Assembly (NCBI GenBank): GCA_033439685.1
Contig: JAUEDM010000003.1
Location: 3,440,001 to 3,504,000, forward strand
Direction: 5' to 3'
DNA length: 64,000 nucleotides
Origin: Apodospora peruviana
Taxonomy: Eukaryota; Ascomycota; Sordariomycetes; Sordariales; Lasiosphaeriaceae
Below, one piece after another: positions 23,415 through 35,800 of this stretch. The notes beneath the pieces were generated by a model. It saw nothing but the letters and a program-made list of their open reading frames with translations. It searched no databases and had not been told where the DNA came from. A program made the position numbers and the translations under genes. Positions within the stretch are counted from its first letter, which is position 1. The number at the start of each line of letters is the position of its first letter.

Positions 23415-26400
23415 ATGAATTACAGCGCAAAAATCGCTGCGGCGTTGGCACCACTTAAAAAAAGTCTTTCAAGAGGCGTGCGAAAAGTTAGGGCAGCGAA
23501 GCGAGGCCCCATTGCTGCCACCGTCCCCAAAAAGACAGAGGATATAAAGGAGCAGGTGGTTCCAGCTTCATTCTACGACTGTACCAAAACCCTCTCGCAC
23601 CTTGTTAAACCTCGTCAAGCCCGCCAGAAGCACCACGACCCTCGGCCGAGACCCCTCGTTATCCCCGTCGATTTCTTCCCTGGGCTCACTGCATACAAGT
23701 ACCCAAGGAGCATAGCCAACATTTGGGCCCTTGTCCCTTCACCCAAACCACCCTCCATCTATCCATTGGTCACAAAAGCAGCCATGCATTCGTTCGTCCA
23801 GATACTGAGTACCCCGACGGCGGACACGCCTGGCACCTCGCTCGTGCTGAGCATGGAGAAAAAGCGTTATCTATTCGGCCATGTTGCCGAGGGCACCCAG
23901 CGTCTGGCCATACAACGCAAAGTGGGCTTGGCCAAGATGATGAACCTCTTCATCACCGGTCCTATCGACAGCCACAGCACCGGAGGCTTGATGGGCATGA
24001 TCCTTACCGTTGCCGATATCAATGCCGCTTTCAAGGCCCATCTGCGAGGGCTGAATGAGGAACGAGCTGCAAAGGGAAAACCGCCTAAAGCCAAGAATGA
24101 TGCATCTCCGGAGACACTGGACATTCACGGTGGCAAGAACCTCGTACATATGCTTGCCTCGGCACGGAACTTCGTCCTTCGGAAAACCTTTCCCGTCAGA
24201 CCCCACGAGATTCGCGAGGATGGACGCTCTCAAGACCCTTTCAGTTCCGCGCCAGATTGGCAAGATGAGCTCATTCGAGTCTGGAACGTGCCGCTGACCA
24301 GGTCGGCTTCTCCAGCCGGTAAGAAACGAAGGCGGAGCGGGTCATCACTACCGGACGTGGAGCCGGAGCAAGATGCTGCTAAACAGGATAAAGATGATCT
24401 GGAGATCAAGAAGGTGGTTGTGAGCGCCATGTTTGAATCGGAAGGGAACGTTGATCAGCTCTGGGAGATGAAACTCTCAGAAGTTACACAACCAGCCGCC
24501 GTTTTCATCAAGGACAAGGACGGACGCATTCGGAAATACGAAGGTGCCGCACCGGACGGGAAGAACCCTTGCCCGGACCCGATGGTGCTGGTCCGGAAAC
24601 CGTTGCCGACAACGAAACAAACCCAGATCCCCCAGGCGGCCCCCTCGGTTACATCCATGTGCTACATTGTCAAAGAACAGCAGCGCCGCGGCAAGTTCAA
24701 CGCGGACGCAGCCACGGGACTCGGCGTGCCAAAGCAGATGAACAAGATTCTTGCAGCTGGCGAGAGCATTACACTGGATAATGGCACCGTTGTGACTCCT
24801 GATATGGTCATGTTCAGCCCAGAGCCGGCGCTCGGCTTCGCCATTCTCGATGTCCGGGACGAAAAGCTGCTTGCCAGCTTGCTTAGTCGGCCTGAATGGT
24901 CCAATCCGGAAATCATGGCAGGTATTCAGGGCATGTATTGGATTCTGGACGTCTCCCTCCAGAAGAACAATAAACTGGCCGCCTTTATGGCACATCACTC
25001 GAACGTCAAGCACATTGTCTTTGGCAACCAAATTACGCCCAACTCGCTGGCCTTTGAAGACAGCGCCCTGCATACTTGGGGGATGAACAGGATCGACCCA
25101 GAGCGCTTTCCCCTTCCCGTCTTCTCCAACGCGCCGACGGAAGTGCCGTCGGCGCTGTCATCTGTCACAGAGGTGGGCCAAGGCGGCAAAAGACAACAAT
25201 TGGCTCCCAAGGGCGAGTTCCAGAACCAGGCACTCGTCGAGTATATGGGCGCGCCCATAGACCCACTTGAGGCACTAGAGCTAGGATTAGAAAATGCGTC
25301 CGAAGTTGTCAGGTTGGCGGATGAAGCCCGAGCGAGGATCGCGGAATCTTCCTTCATCGAGCGCGTGGAGATGTCGGAGGAGGACATACCCAACCGTGAC
25401 GCCGAGATCATCACTCTCGGCACGGGCTCTTCCCTCCCATCCAAGGGTCGTAACGTTTCCGCCACACTGATTCGCGTCCCGGGCTACGGCAGCTTATTAC
25501 TTGACTGCGGCGAGGGCACGCTCGGACAGCTGCGGCGGACGTTGGGCGTGGAAGGTGCAGACGAGGTGCTCAAAGAACTCCGCGTGATATACATCAGCCA
25601 TATGCACGCCGACCACCATCTGGGCACCATGAGCGTCCTGGCCCGCCTGGGCAAGCTGCAGACGCCCGAAATGGCGACCGTTACTCTCATCCACCCCCCA
25701 CAGTACTCAACCTACCTGTCGGACGTTCAAGGCCTGCAGCACCTCGCCCGCGTGCAGTCTCTTGAGCGTACCTCCACCAGGATTCGGACGCACGAGCTCA
25801 TAGAGTGGAACCGGAACCGGGAATGGATAAGGGAGAAGACGGGCCTTGCAGCCGTTGAAGCCTGTGTCGTAGACCATTGTATGGACGCCATGGCGGCCGT
25901 ATTCACTTGGCCAAGTGGGCTCAAGATCGCCTACTCAGGCGACTGCCGGCCCTCGCACAGGTTCGCAAACTTGGGCCGCGGTGCCCACCTACTGATCCAC
26001 GAGGCCACGTTTGACTCGGAGCTGTCAGGCGACGCGCTGGCCAAGCGTCACTCCACCGTAGCGGAGGCGCTGGACATTGGGCGCCAGATGAAGGCGCGCC
26101 GGATTCTGTTAACGCACTTCTCGCAGCGGTACCCGAAGATGGCGAATATTACGGACGAGATGGCGAAGCAGGACCAGACGGTGCTGTTTGCGTTTGACTG
26201 CATGCGAGTCAAGATGGGCGGGTTCAAGTACGCGGCTGAGTTTTTGCCGGCGCTGCGGTTAATGAATGAGGAGGAAGAGGCGAAGGAGGAGGAGGTGAAG
26301 AACGACGAGGACGACGAGATTGCGGAGAAGAAGGTTGAGAGTCGGGAGAAGAGGAAAGAAGGGAAGAATAAGAAGCAGAAGAAGGAGAAGACGAAGAAGG

Positions 26401-26525
26401 GGGGACCAGAGGAGAATACGATTATTCCCGCTGGGCTTGAGGAGGTGGTGGTGTTGGACGAGCAGGCTATGGAGAGGCTTGAGGTTGAATCTGGGCCGAA
26501 GAAGGGAGAAGAAATGATATTATGA
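23415..26525 (+). CDS. TRZ1: Long-form tRNase Z (ELAC2/Trz1), possible dual nuclear and mitochondrial forms
   Basis: Intronless, about 1036 residues from the first in-frame ATG at 23415 (an earlier frame opening at 23382 is TTG). The enzyme cuts the 3' trailer from precursor tRNAs. The family's usual start, MHSFVQILSTPTADTPGTSL, lies at 23784; the 123 residues before it begin with a basic, amphipathic stretch (MNYSAKIAAALAPLKKSLSR), a plausible mitochondrial presequence. Two in-frame ATGs could therefore give mitochondrial and nuclear proteins. The inactive N-terminal lactamase half is followed by the active half with TLGTGSSLPSKGRNVS, the zinc motif HMHADH (about 729-734), YSGDCRPS and LLTHFSQRYPK. 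The C-terminal 90 residues are Lys/Glu-rich, nuclear-type. Confidence 0.92.
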   Translation: MNYSAKIAAALAPLKKSLSRGVRKVRAAKRGPIAATVPKKTEDIKEQVVPASFYDCTKTLSHLVKPRQARQKHHDPRPRPLVIPVDFFPGLTAYKYPRSIANIWALVPSPKPPSIYPLVTKAAMHSFVQILSTPTADTPGTSLVLSMEKKRYLFGHVAEGTQRLAIQRKVGLAKMMNLFITGPIDSHSTGGLMGMILTVADINAAFKAHLRGLNEERAAKGKPPKAKNDASPETLDIHGGKNLVHMLASARNFVLRKTFPVRPHEIREDGRSQDPFSSAPDWQDELIRVWNVPLTRSASPAGKKRRRSGSSLPDVEPEQDAAKQDKDDLEIKKVVVSAMFESEGNVDQLWEMKLSEVTQPAAVFIKDKDGRIRKYEGAAPDGKNPCPDPMVLVRKPLPTTKQTQIPQAAPSVTSMCYIVKEQQRRGKFNADAATGLGVPKQMNKILAAGESITLDNGTVVTPDMVMFSPEPALGFAILDVRDEKLLASLLSRPEWSNPEIMAGIQGMYWILDVSLQKNNKLAAFMAHHSNVKHIVFGNQITPNSLAFEDSALHTWGMNRIDPERFPLPVFSNAPTEVPSALSSVTEVGQGGKRQQLAPKGEFQNQALVEYMGAPIDPLEALELGLENASEVVRLADEARARIAESSFIERVEMSEEDIPNRDAEIITLGTGSSLPSKGRNVSATLIRVPGYGSLLLDCGEGTLGQLRRTLGVEGADEVLKELRVIYISHMHADHHLGTMSVLARLGKLQTPEMATVTLIHPPQYSTYLSDVQGLQHLARVQSLERTSTRIRTHELIEWNRNREWIREKTGLAAVEACVVDHCMDAMAAVFTWPSGLKIAYSGDCRPSHRFANLGRGAHLLIHEATFDSELSGDALAKRHSTVAEALDIGRQMKARRILLTHFSQRYPKMANITDEMAKQDQTVLFAFDCMRVKMGGFKYAAEFLPALRLMNEEEEAKEEEVKNDEDDEIAEKKVESREKRKEGKNKKQKKEKTKKGGPEENTIIPAGLEEVVVLDEQAMERLEVESGPKKGEEMIL

Positions 26526-27024
26526 TAGGTAGGTGGATGGGTAGACCTTGAGTTCAACAGATACAGGTAGATATATCATCTTCTTTTCCCTTGTATGCGT
26601 GTAAGAAGATATAGAAGGCTAGCTGCTAGAATTTCTTGTTTTGGTTTAGTCTACTAGCAATCTCTTTATATACCTTTTATACTGTACCTTGGTGTATTGT
26701 AACTGCCATGATAGACAGGAATGAGATTTTTAGTTGTTATTCGCTGCAGGACACGGGTTATGTGGTGGACCTGTGATGTAAAAGACGCCTGGATGATGGC
26801 TGTTAATGCCCGGGCGATTGTCTCTGGAGAACTCACTAAGTATTCTGTTTATTTCATGATTGACTTTGCAACGCTGAGATTTTCTGTTGCATGGGATCGA
26901 ATATAGTAGGAACAATCGACATGATAGCCACTGGAAAACTGCTTACCTGTCTGCCTACCTACCTACCTATCTAAGTAGATTTCCCTGATTATACGTAGTC
27001 AAATCCTGCACCAAGTTCAGGTAT
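26526..27024. other. Intergenic after tRNase Z
   Basis: Spacer with a CCTACCTACCTACC tract at about 26952-26970. No gene is seen. Confidence 0.4.
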
Positions 27025-27126
27025 CTACCTACCTATACAGGGATACTTTTGGGGATCCTGCGCGAGGCCGCCGGTTGCGGCCGAGATGGCCAGGGCGATC
27101 AGGCTGATGGTGATTGACAGCTTCAT
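27025..27126 (-). CDS. Tiny secreted-peptide candidate (or first exon of one)
   Basis: From the ATG at 27126 the frame encodes 33 residues beginning MKLSITISLIALAISAATGG, a textbook signal peptide ending near GLAQ, then a short basic tail and a TAG. GT dinucleotides close to the stop (GTATAG, GTAGGT) could instead be donors to a further exon, with a CAG about 50 bases on, but no longer product is convincing. The signal peptide is the only strong evidence. It could be a short secreted peptide, a truncated gene or chance. Confidence 0.35.
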   Translation of the reverse strand: MKLSITISLIALAISAATGGLAQDPQKYPCIGR

Positions 27127-28200
27127 GGTGGACGAATCGACGGGGGAAGAAATGGATAATGACTTTTTGAGATCAGGTTGTTTGTTTTGTGGGGGACGGA
27201 TGTTTAGGCGCGTGTCAAGTGTTTGTGGTCCTTTTTTCTTCAAGAAAGTTTGACGGGTTCAGTCAGACTCTTTTATAGATGTCAAAAGCATATGATCGGA
27301 TGAGTTCCTTGCTTCGCGCCGCCCTTTCGTCGCCCAGTCATGACATTGACATTCTGCTCGCCGCTACATCACCAGACATCATCACCCCAGGTCTACTAGC
27401 ACCAGTAGTAAGACCACCACCACCACCACCACCACCATGATGACCCCCTGTTAACCTTATTAGGGAAGTTCTCATCCTCGCATTCTTGGACGAGACGTTG
27501 TATGATCGGCAGTATTGCTATAACCGACTGTTCGTGTCATGCCATGTTGGTAGTCTTGCCAAAGCTAATGCTTTGTCTAGTTCTAATGCTGGTAGGTTTG
27601 TTTTGTGCCCTAGAACTAGTTCTCCATGCAGTCATCATACGCCGCTCTAGTCGTCAAAGGAACTTTGCCTTCAACTGTATTCCCTTATATTCAAGGATTC
27701 GAGAGCGCCAAGTTCGGACGCCCCTGACATCACTAGGTAGGTAGCTAGGGTAGACAGATCTGTACCTAGGTAAGCAACCAGGTATAGGTAATGGAAACAA
27801 TCCGGATACTGGTTTGGTTCTTAACGCGTAACGCGTACTCGGTGGTAATCTACCTCTATTTATTGGTCTAACGTCTTCATTAGCAATATTACGGTGGGGA
27901 GCGCGGTTCGTCAGCACAACAAAACAACCGACACTATCCTTTTGCGTCTGACTTGTCTCCATTACGATATTGATAGGGCATTATTAACTTCCTTAGCTAG
28001 ATACCTACCTTACTTACGGTGAGGACTAGGACCGGCCCGTCCGGACCGAACAACCAGAGTTACACCGCGGTAGCACCCGAGTCACTTGCTGATTACGCTC
28101 ATTGTTGAAGACTCACTCATAGCAGCTCGTTTCTACTGCCAACCGAGAAAACGACAAGACAAGACTTTTCCTCGCCTTTTGAATTCCTTTTTCATCCACG
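27127..28200. other. Intergenic with a CAC/ACC microsatellite
   Basis: Contains an (ACC)n microsatellite at about 27412-27436 and TAGGTA tracts near 27735-27771 and 28001-28015. No gene is supported. Confidence 0.4.
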
Positions 28201-28404
28201 ATGCATTGCTCCAGAATTGTTCTGATTGCCTTTGGCATCTTCTGCGCTACGACATCAGCCTTCAAAGTCCCCGAGAATGCAACGGAGGGGTTCTATGAAA
28301 TCACCATCGATGAAACCACAGGTGCTGAGGTGCACACTCTGATCGCCTCGAGCCATCATCCTGGCCATCACATCCGCGGATCTACAGCTGATTCTCTGAA
28401 CTAG
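28201..28404 (+). CDS. Small secreted protein, 67 residues, possibly truncated
   Basis: The ATG at 28201 opens a signal peptide (MHCSRIVLIAFGIFCATTSA) followed by FKVPENATEGFYEITIDE and EVHTLIA. An FKVPE..G.Y..xxDE..GxEVH pattern recalls a family of small fungal secreted proteins that usually carry a further cysteine-rich part; that family link is from memory and weak. Here the frame stops at 28404 soon after HHIRGSTADSLN. Another frame just downstream (28404-28514) remains open and contains one Cys, so the gene may have lost its C-terminal part through a frameshift or splice change. Function unknown; secretion is inferred from the leader. Confidence 0.5.
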   Translation: MHCSRIVLIAFGIFCATTSAFKVPENATEGFYEITIDETTGAEVHTLIASSHHPGHHIRGSTADSLN

Positions 28405-29172
28405 CGCGACATAATCTCGACGATCTTTGCTGGAGGACACAGTCGAACGCCGTCCAGACCGGTCAATACAAATTTTGGATTGTTCAACATGGCGACTTAC
28501 CATCGAGAAGCTGAGTGGGCATAAGAGGCTGACTATCATAGGCTACCTGAACATTCCCGACTGGAAAAAGTCGTACGGCTTCACCCGCGCAGACTTGGAC
28601 TTTTGCTAGGCATGGATACCTGCCTTGAATAACTCACCTGACGGGGTGTTGTTCCTTATAGGTTGACAAAGGGGGGTTATTTCTATAATTTTTTATTTGT
28701 AACGGGGGGTCTCGTAAATGACTGCAGTGGTGAGATTGCTGTAATCGTACCTATTGCCCCGAGGTTCGGTATATCTACTCTCGCCTTAGGCGGGAGGGAG
28801 GCGGTAGGGGAGCTGTTATACCAAGCGCTGTCTGTGACACTCTTTTAGTTAGGTTTTCTTCAGTAGAGCATCGTGAGGGTGGCTGGATTGTGCTTCAATT
28901 TGCTCCTGTCTAGGTATCGAAGCCAATTCAAATGGAGGCCTGAAACAATGAAACATCCAATGCCGCATCAGCGAATCACTTGGGGCCCCTGGCTCCAGAA
29001 CCCACCCTGAGCCGAGCCCCTGTAAATTGCCGCCTATCACCATGTCTTGGCCTGATTCGTCTCCTTGGCATTGTCCTACTACCATCACTTAATTTCAACC
29101 TCATTCTGCTCACAAAAACCGAGACCGTCGTGATGCGTCCCCCGGGTCGCCACCACCACAACCACCACGACG
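28405..29172. other. Intergenic before the GT90 gene
   Basis: The first part may hold decayed sequence from the secreted protein at 28201. The remainder is promoter-type spacer with no supported gene. Confidence 0.35.
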
Positions 29173-31813
29173 ATGGCCCAGGTCTTATTAAGGGGTAGTA
29201 TCCCGATAACAGCATCGGCCGCCGCAGCTTTGCTCTTCACAATATTAACCCAGCAGTTCTCTCCCCGACAAGCTGAACTGGGGTCCGACATCTTGTGCTG
29301 GATCGCCCTGCCAATCCTTTTCCTTGTCGCAAACCGATCTCCTGTCGGTTATCGCTCGCCTTTGAATTCATCTATATCATCGTCGAGATCAAGTTTCTCG
29401 TCATGGGTCGTCGCCGTGGGCGTCGCGATTGCGGCTTTCTACAAGGCAGAGATGGGCACTCTCTGTCTTATTGTAAGTATTTGAATTGTAAGAAAGTCAG
29501 CTTAACATTCAATACTAATGACACCAACCTACAGCCTGCATTAACACCAATACTTCTGATTGCGGAAAGAAAACTGCAGTCCCGGGAGTGGCAAGCTCCG
29601 AGACCAGCACCTCTCATCGAGACGATATGGGCTTTGGCCGCTTGGTTTGCCATTTTTATCCTCTCAGACGGTAACCTTGTAGGAGCAGTGCTATCCGCCA
29701 TACCTGTCGCTGCTCTGTTACTGGTCTACGCTGCCTTTGTTCCCAGGATGCCTACGCAGGACAGTGTCTTTAGGTCACTCGTACCTGAAATTGATGATCT
29801 CGAGGAAGCCATCGTGCCTCTATCGGTGCGGGTTGTCCTCGCCTTATCCATTGCATTTGGCATACAGACGGTTATCTTTGGCTTCTCTCTGGGCCCCAGC
29901 ATTGCGTCCACCCTGGCCTTGGGCTGGATGAAGGCCTTAGCTTGGTATTTTACTATTCGTACCGTTCGTCGTCACCGCTACACCCATGCCAGTTTAATAT
30001 TCAATGCTGACTGTTGTCCCAGTCCCGATATGCTTCCTGGAGCACTGCCACGGCGATATCAACCCTGAGTCTTGTATCAACTCTGGATCCATTCATGCAG
30101 TCAACAGACTTTCAAGCGCTGTCGCAGGTCGCTGTTTCTTTCCTCACGCTTGGGCAGGTCATCTACATGCTCCCGAAGCAGGCGAAAGCCAGATCAACAC
30201 TATGGGTGTTTGCATTGGTGTCTCTTGTTCCATACATGACCAACATCTTTGCCATCCGGAGCGCCGAATCCTCAGCACCCCCATGGAGCGCTTCCAGCAG
30301 CGGCTCTGAGCCGCATCCAGTTGCAGCGCTTATTCACAGCGCCCAGCATGACTTTGATGATATGTTGAAGAGGCAGTCACAAAACTACACAGCCGCAGTC
30401 CAAGAATATCAAAGCCGATACGGCATTGCACCGCCACCTGGGTTTGACACGTGGTACGAGTTTGCTGTCGCGAGCCAGTCACCCATCATCGACGATTTTG
30501 ACACCATTTTCGATACTATCTCACCGTTTCTGAGACTAAGTGGCAGGGAAGTTTCCAATATCATAAGCGCCTTGCAGACCACCCGGAATATTGAACTATG
30601 GCATTGCTCCTTCGTCGGCAGCGGCGACAATACCAACACGCAATGCGTTCATCCTTATCGCAGCTTCGACAGGCATATTTCCACCCTATTCGACAAGATG
30701 TTGGCAGATCTGCATGGCAAAGACCTTCCAGGCGTTAGGTTCCTGGTTAATCATTTCGACGAGCCAAGAGTCGTGGTCCCACCGCCATCAGACACCGACC
30801 TACATTTCACGGTAACCGACCTGAGGAAGCATCCTACTTGGGACGCCGTCACACAATTCTGCTTTGTCTCTCGGCAATCCAACAGAACCATCTCTTGGCC
30901 TAAACACGCAGACATCAGAACCTTTGATCTTCCCTTTGTCAGGGACCGCGTCGCCGACATGGATCTCTGCCAACACCCAGACTACCGCACCATGAACGGT
31001 CTCCTCGTGAACCCTACCTCGTTCAACCTGATATCAGGATTAGCCCCGGTCTTCTCAACCGGCGCACCACTAACCATGGGCGATATACTCATCCCCAGTC
31101 CGGCATACTCAGAGCGCGAATTTACCTACGACGAAGCTCACGACACGCCCTGGGACAAGAAGAGCAACCAGCTCTACTGGGCCGGGTCCACCACCGGCGG
31201 CTACGCAGCGTCCGACTCGAAATGGAGATTGTTCCATCGACAGCGCTTCGTCCAGATCGCGCAGAACCGGCGGTCGAGCAACTATTACCTCCGTTCAAAC
31301 TCCGAAGGAGTCATTTCGCGCGTGACGTCCTCTTTTCTGAACGGCCGTCTATGGGACGTCGCCTTTACGCGCATCTTCCAGTGCGATAGGCCCGCCTGCC
31401 GCGAGCAGCGGGGGTATTTCCACCTCAAGTCGTGGGCGAACAAGGACCGCGCGCTGGCGTCGCGGCTCGTGTTTGACATTGACGGCAACGGGATATCGGG
31501 GAGGTACTATAAGCTCCTGGCGTCCAGGTCTGTGCCGCTGAAGCAGACGCTGCTGCGGGAGTGGCACGACGATCGGCTGCTGCCGTGGGTGCATTACGTC
31601 CCGGTGAGCCAGAGCATGGAGGAGTTGCCTGAGCTGGTGTTTTACTTGACTTCTACGGAGGAAGGGAGGGAGCTGGCGCGGGAGGTTGCAGAGGCAGGAA
31701 GGAATTGGTTTGGTGTGGCGATGAGGGAGGTGGATCGGAGCATTTATTTGTATCGGTTGCTGCTGGAGATGGCGAGGTTGCAGGATGTTGAGAGGGAGGC
31801 GGGCAGCGGCTGA
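29173..31813 (+). CDS. Membrane glycosyltransferase family 90 (CAP10-like) protein
   Basis: Exons are 29173-29472, 29535-29963 and 30023-31813, giving about 839 residues. Intron 1 is GTAAGT..ACAG; intron 2 uses a weak GTTCGT donor with a CTGAC branch point and CCCAG, and its phase fits. The first 350 residues hold about eight hydrophobic helices (for example LLFTILTQQF, AILILSDG-like and VVLALSIAFGIQTVIF segments). The lumenal catalytic part carries GT90 motifs LYWAGSTTGGY, SKWRLFHRQRFVQ and FDIDGNGISGRYYKLLASRS, with VPLKQTLLREWHDDRLLPW near the end. Members include cryptococcal CAP10 and xylosyl- or glucosyltransferases of the secretory pathway; the sugar and acceptor here are unknown. The HET-domain gene lies 1 kb downstream on the same strand. 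Confidence 0.85.
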
Positions 31814-32816
31814 TGGGATCTGTTCAAGGTGAAATAAATGACCTCTGATACATAAACACAGTTATTACGAACATGTTGGATAAATAAATCTAGGGTTGGG
31901 AAGTACCGGAATACGAACCTTGTCGAGCAAATGGAAGGGAGTTAGGACCAGGCCTATGTGGGACATTGGTGAATGAAGTCTCAAGTACCATATTTTTTCA
32001 GCACCGCCCCGCTGAGATTAAAAGAAGAAAGGAGTTCAAAAGACAGTCTGTTGATTCCTCTGAGTTGGTGACTGGAGTTAAGCACCTCTCTTGCTCCGAT
32101 GCTAATATAGTTTTTACAAGCTACAACAATGCGTCGTCTCGTAAGCCGGAGAGGTCAACCGTGCGACTAGAACTACAGCTAATATCTAAGCCATTTGGCC
32201 ATGGCCCCCATGTCTTATTGAACTTTAGACAAGCTGCTCAAGGCTGTGTTCAGCGTCTCTGCCGGTTAATACCAACTGCAGCGCGGCATGTGGTTGGTCC
32301 TCCTCATGTAGTAATATTGCTCACAAGCGAGACCGTTGTCACAACGCAAGCCACCCCTTAAGGACGTAGGACGGGGGCGCAGGCCAACAAATGACTGCAT
32401 GCTAAATTGCGTACGACTTCAGCTTCCGCCGGCAACGATTACTCGCCGGTTAACCCCAACTCACAAATAATTGACTACCATCCATCGTTGGGCGGCCCAA
32501 AGCTATCTTTACATTCAAGATCAGATTGGGGGAGTAATCAGTAATCGTTGGATCACTCATCTGATCATTTGGTTACACGCCACATCGTATCCATGTCCTA
32601 GATTCCTATGGCCCCCAAAGCATGAACCCCGACTCCTTCCCGTTTGATATTCACTTATCTTCCTCGTCCTCCCGTGCCTCCCGAGCAGGCAGGGTCTGAG
32701 TCCGAGCTCAATCTCGTTGGTGTCGTGCAAAGGCCATGTCGGCCCTAAATCAACCGTTACTTTTCATCAAAATGGTAGTCTTGAATTCAAGAACAGCAAA
32801 CTGATGGCCTCCATCG
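31814..32816. other. Intergenic between GT90 and HET genes
   Basis: AT-rich spacer with one 131-codon frame at 31966-32361 that has no recognisable domain. No gene is called. Confidence 0.4.
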
Positions 32817-35800
32817 ATGGATTTCCTTCCCCATCCCAGCCGCGGCGTCGAGCCACTGGACATCCCTTTCGTCGCCGACACCCCGTACATCCATGGCGGC
32901 AACTTCTGGGACTTCCCCAAGACGCATGGATTTGGTGGCCGGTGGCCGATTCTGCCAGCTGCACGCCTGGCATCGCTCGCCCAGTCGTGGCTCTACTTTG
33001 GCACGATATCCGAGTTCCTGGGGAGACCGATTGACTACCGCGAGTTTCAACGGTTTCTGCAGCGAGTTCCCTTTGACGACCACCCGGCTGCTTCGAGTGT
33101 CACGGGGAAGCCACTTCAACTCCTGCTGGTTGAATGGCGCCGACAGCATGTGAAGAGAAACGCAGAGAAAGCACTGGCTCTGACAGCTCGCATTGGCAAA
33201 ATAGGCTTTCTAGGCGGTAACCGCTTGTCTGGAGCGGATGACGATGACTGGATCCAAGCCATCTACCGACACGCTGAGTTTCTCGACAAAGTGTTTGATC
33301 TGGCAGAGGACTTTGAGGAGCTGTCGCAGGGCCACATCTATCCGATCCCGGCCATTGTCCTCTCGGTCAAGGTTCTTTGCATCACACTCAGCAATTTACT
33401 TGGTGATCTTCTGTACGAATTGCCCGCCCAATGGCCCAAGACAGCATTACGAAGGCCAAATGGCAAGGCATCGTCATTACCCAGCACCCAACTGTTACTC
33501 GACGTGCTCCAAATCCGGCGCTGGTGTCCATTCCAGGTCGGCAAGATCACTTCGTCATACAATTATGCCCTGGCCTACTACTTCACCCGGCTCTTTCCCA
33601 AGTTTCCATCAGAACCAGGCCACAAGCGATGTTCAGAGACAGGGTGTGTTGCCAGCAATATCGACTTGACCAGCTATGAGCCGAAGCACACCGAGCCCAG
33701 CTGTCAATGCCGTCAGCTTTCTGTTCGAGCCGACGAGATTCGAGCTATTATCCTCGGAGGCGGGATACCGGTTGTCAAAGTGACGGCATCCCGTAGAAAG
33801 AAGGACTCAATAAAGGCTGTCAGCATGACACCGGGCACACGAGTTGTCGCCTTTTCACACGTCTGGTCTGACGGGCTGGGGAACACGCGGACTAACGGAC
33901 TTCCAAAATGCCAGCTCCGACGACTCCAAGAGTATGCTGACCGAAGTGGATCTTACCAGACACGAGGAGCAGAAATTAAAGACGAATTACGATCAAAGTA
34001 TTTCTGGATCGACACACTCTGCGTCCCAGTTGGCGGGCTGCAAGATGAAGCCAGGATACAGGCGATCAACAAGACGGCTGCTGTGTTCCAGGCAGCTGAC
34101 AGGGTTTTGGTGTTGGATCAGTCAATGGATAAGATTTCGCTGGCAACGACGGATATATGCGAACAGTTTGCGAGGCTTTCCGTCAGCCCCTGGATGGGAA
34201 GATGTTGGACATTTCAGGAGGCCGCTTTAAGTTCGGTCTGCCATGTTCAATGTGCAGATGGTACCTTCGACCTCCTTTCGGGACATAACCAGTCTCAAAC
34301 AAGCCAGTCTCGACAATTTCAATCCTTGCCAGGATATCTCAGGTCTGCCTTTCCATCCATTTTGACCAAGAGGTTCTTTGAAACCTCCGCGGCGACAAGT
34401 CCGTTACTCGAGAAGTCTCAAAGACAGGAAGACGCAACCAAAGCTGCTACCGCAGACTTGATTTCTCAGATGTCAGGCGCCTTAGCACGACCTTTAGAAG
34501 CCGAATTGCAGTCAGCCTTTGCGAAGGATATCAGCGGTACCAAAACCCCAACTGATCTATGCACTCTTTTTGTGCACACGTGGAACGAGCTCAGCAAAAG
34601 GAGCACGACAACACCACAAGACAAGAACATCATCATGGCCAACCTCATGAACTTCAACCTTCAGCCCGTCCTGCAGCTCAGCAACCCCGGGGACAGCATG
34701 TCCGCCATCCTCGCCAGCATGGACGGCCTGCCCGTGTCCCTGTTCCTCAACCTCCATCGAACACCGCGAGAAAAGCCAGGTGGATACCATCGCAATCGCT
34801 GGGTACCGCTGCACCTATCAAAACAAAAATTACGACCTGGCTCGAGATATTCCAATATCCGGTCTGTCAACAGCGAGTTACACTTCCCCAACAATACCAT
34901 CAGTCGCCGTGAAGCGTCAGTTCTCATCATCTGTCCCGGCCAGGAGAAGCAGCCACTATCACTCTCAACCGGCTTCCAGGTCCGCGACTCCTCCTCCGAC
35001 AAGACATACTCGGTCAAAGTCCATCGAGCAGGAGAAGATGACGCGTTTGCGTCACCGGATATTACCTGGCCATACTGCATTGCCATACAGCACGACCAGA
35101 GACGAGACAAGAACGGCGACACATTGTCAGGTGCTTTGTTCCGCATCCAAACAGTCAACACCACCACTCATAGCCCCATTTTCACAAATAATAGCTACAC
35201 CAGCTTGATGAAAATGGAGTACAACCCGTACGAAAGCTCCTTCGTGACCAAGTCGACCACGACAACACCCAGCGGGGTCCAGCTCGAGTTTCCGGACAAA
35301 GAGCTCATGTATGGCGGAGGAGGCGCCAAGCTAGACACCGACTTGAGTCTCGCGCTGGCTCAGCGTTCAGGGATGGGAGGAGTATCGCTGCGTGTGGTCT
35401 ATGACTGCCCGATAACCGTCTCGCGCGTGCAGCAGCCAGAATTATCGCCGCCGTCTGTGGGACAAACATCACCATTCAACTTTGGTTGGCCGCTGCCGGA
35501 ACGCGATGATGACCCTCCTCAACCTGCTCATGGCAATCCAGATACTAGACCTAGCACATTCACGGCAGTACCGCTTCCTACCCTGTGGCAGATGGTCATT
35601 GAGAAAGGTAAACACTTCCCATCTTCACCACATCTCTATCCTTGCTAACTTGCCTTCTCGGGTATAGAACCATCTCCCAAAACGCTTGTCTCACGAACTC
35701 CGTCCTCCTACCGCCAAGCAATGACCGCCTACTCGCCCCTCTTGTCCACAACATTTTTTTGTCTAACGGCCCTCGACGGCCTCGTGGCAAGCGGTTCCGT

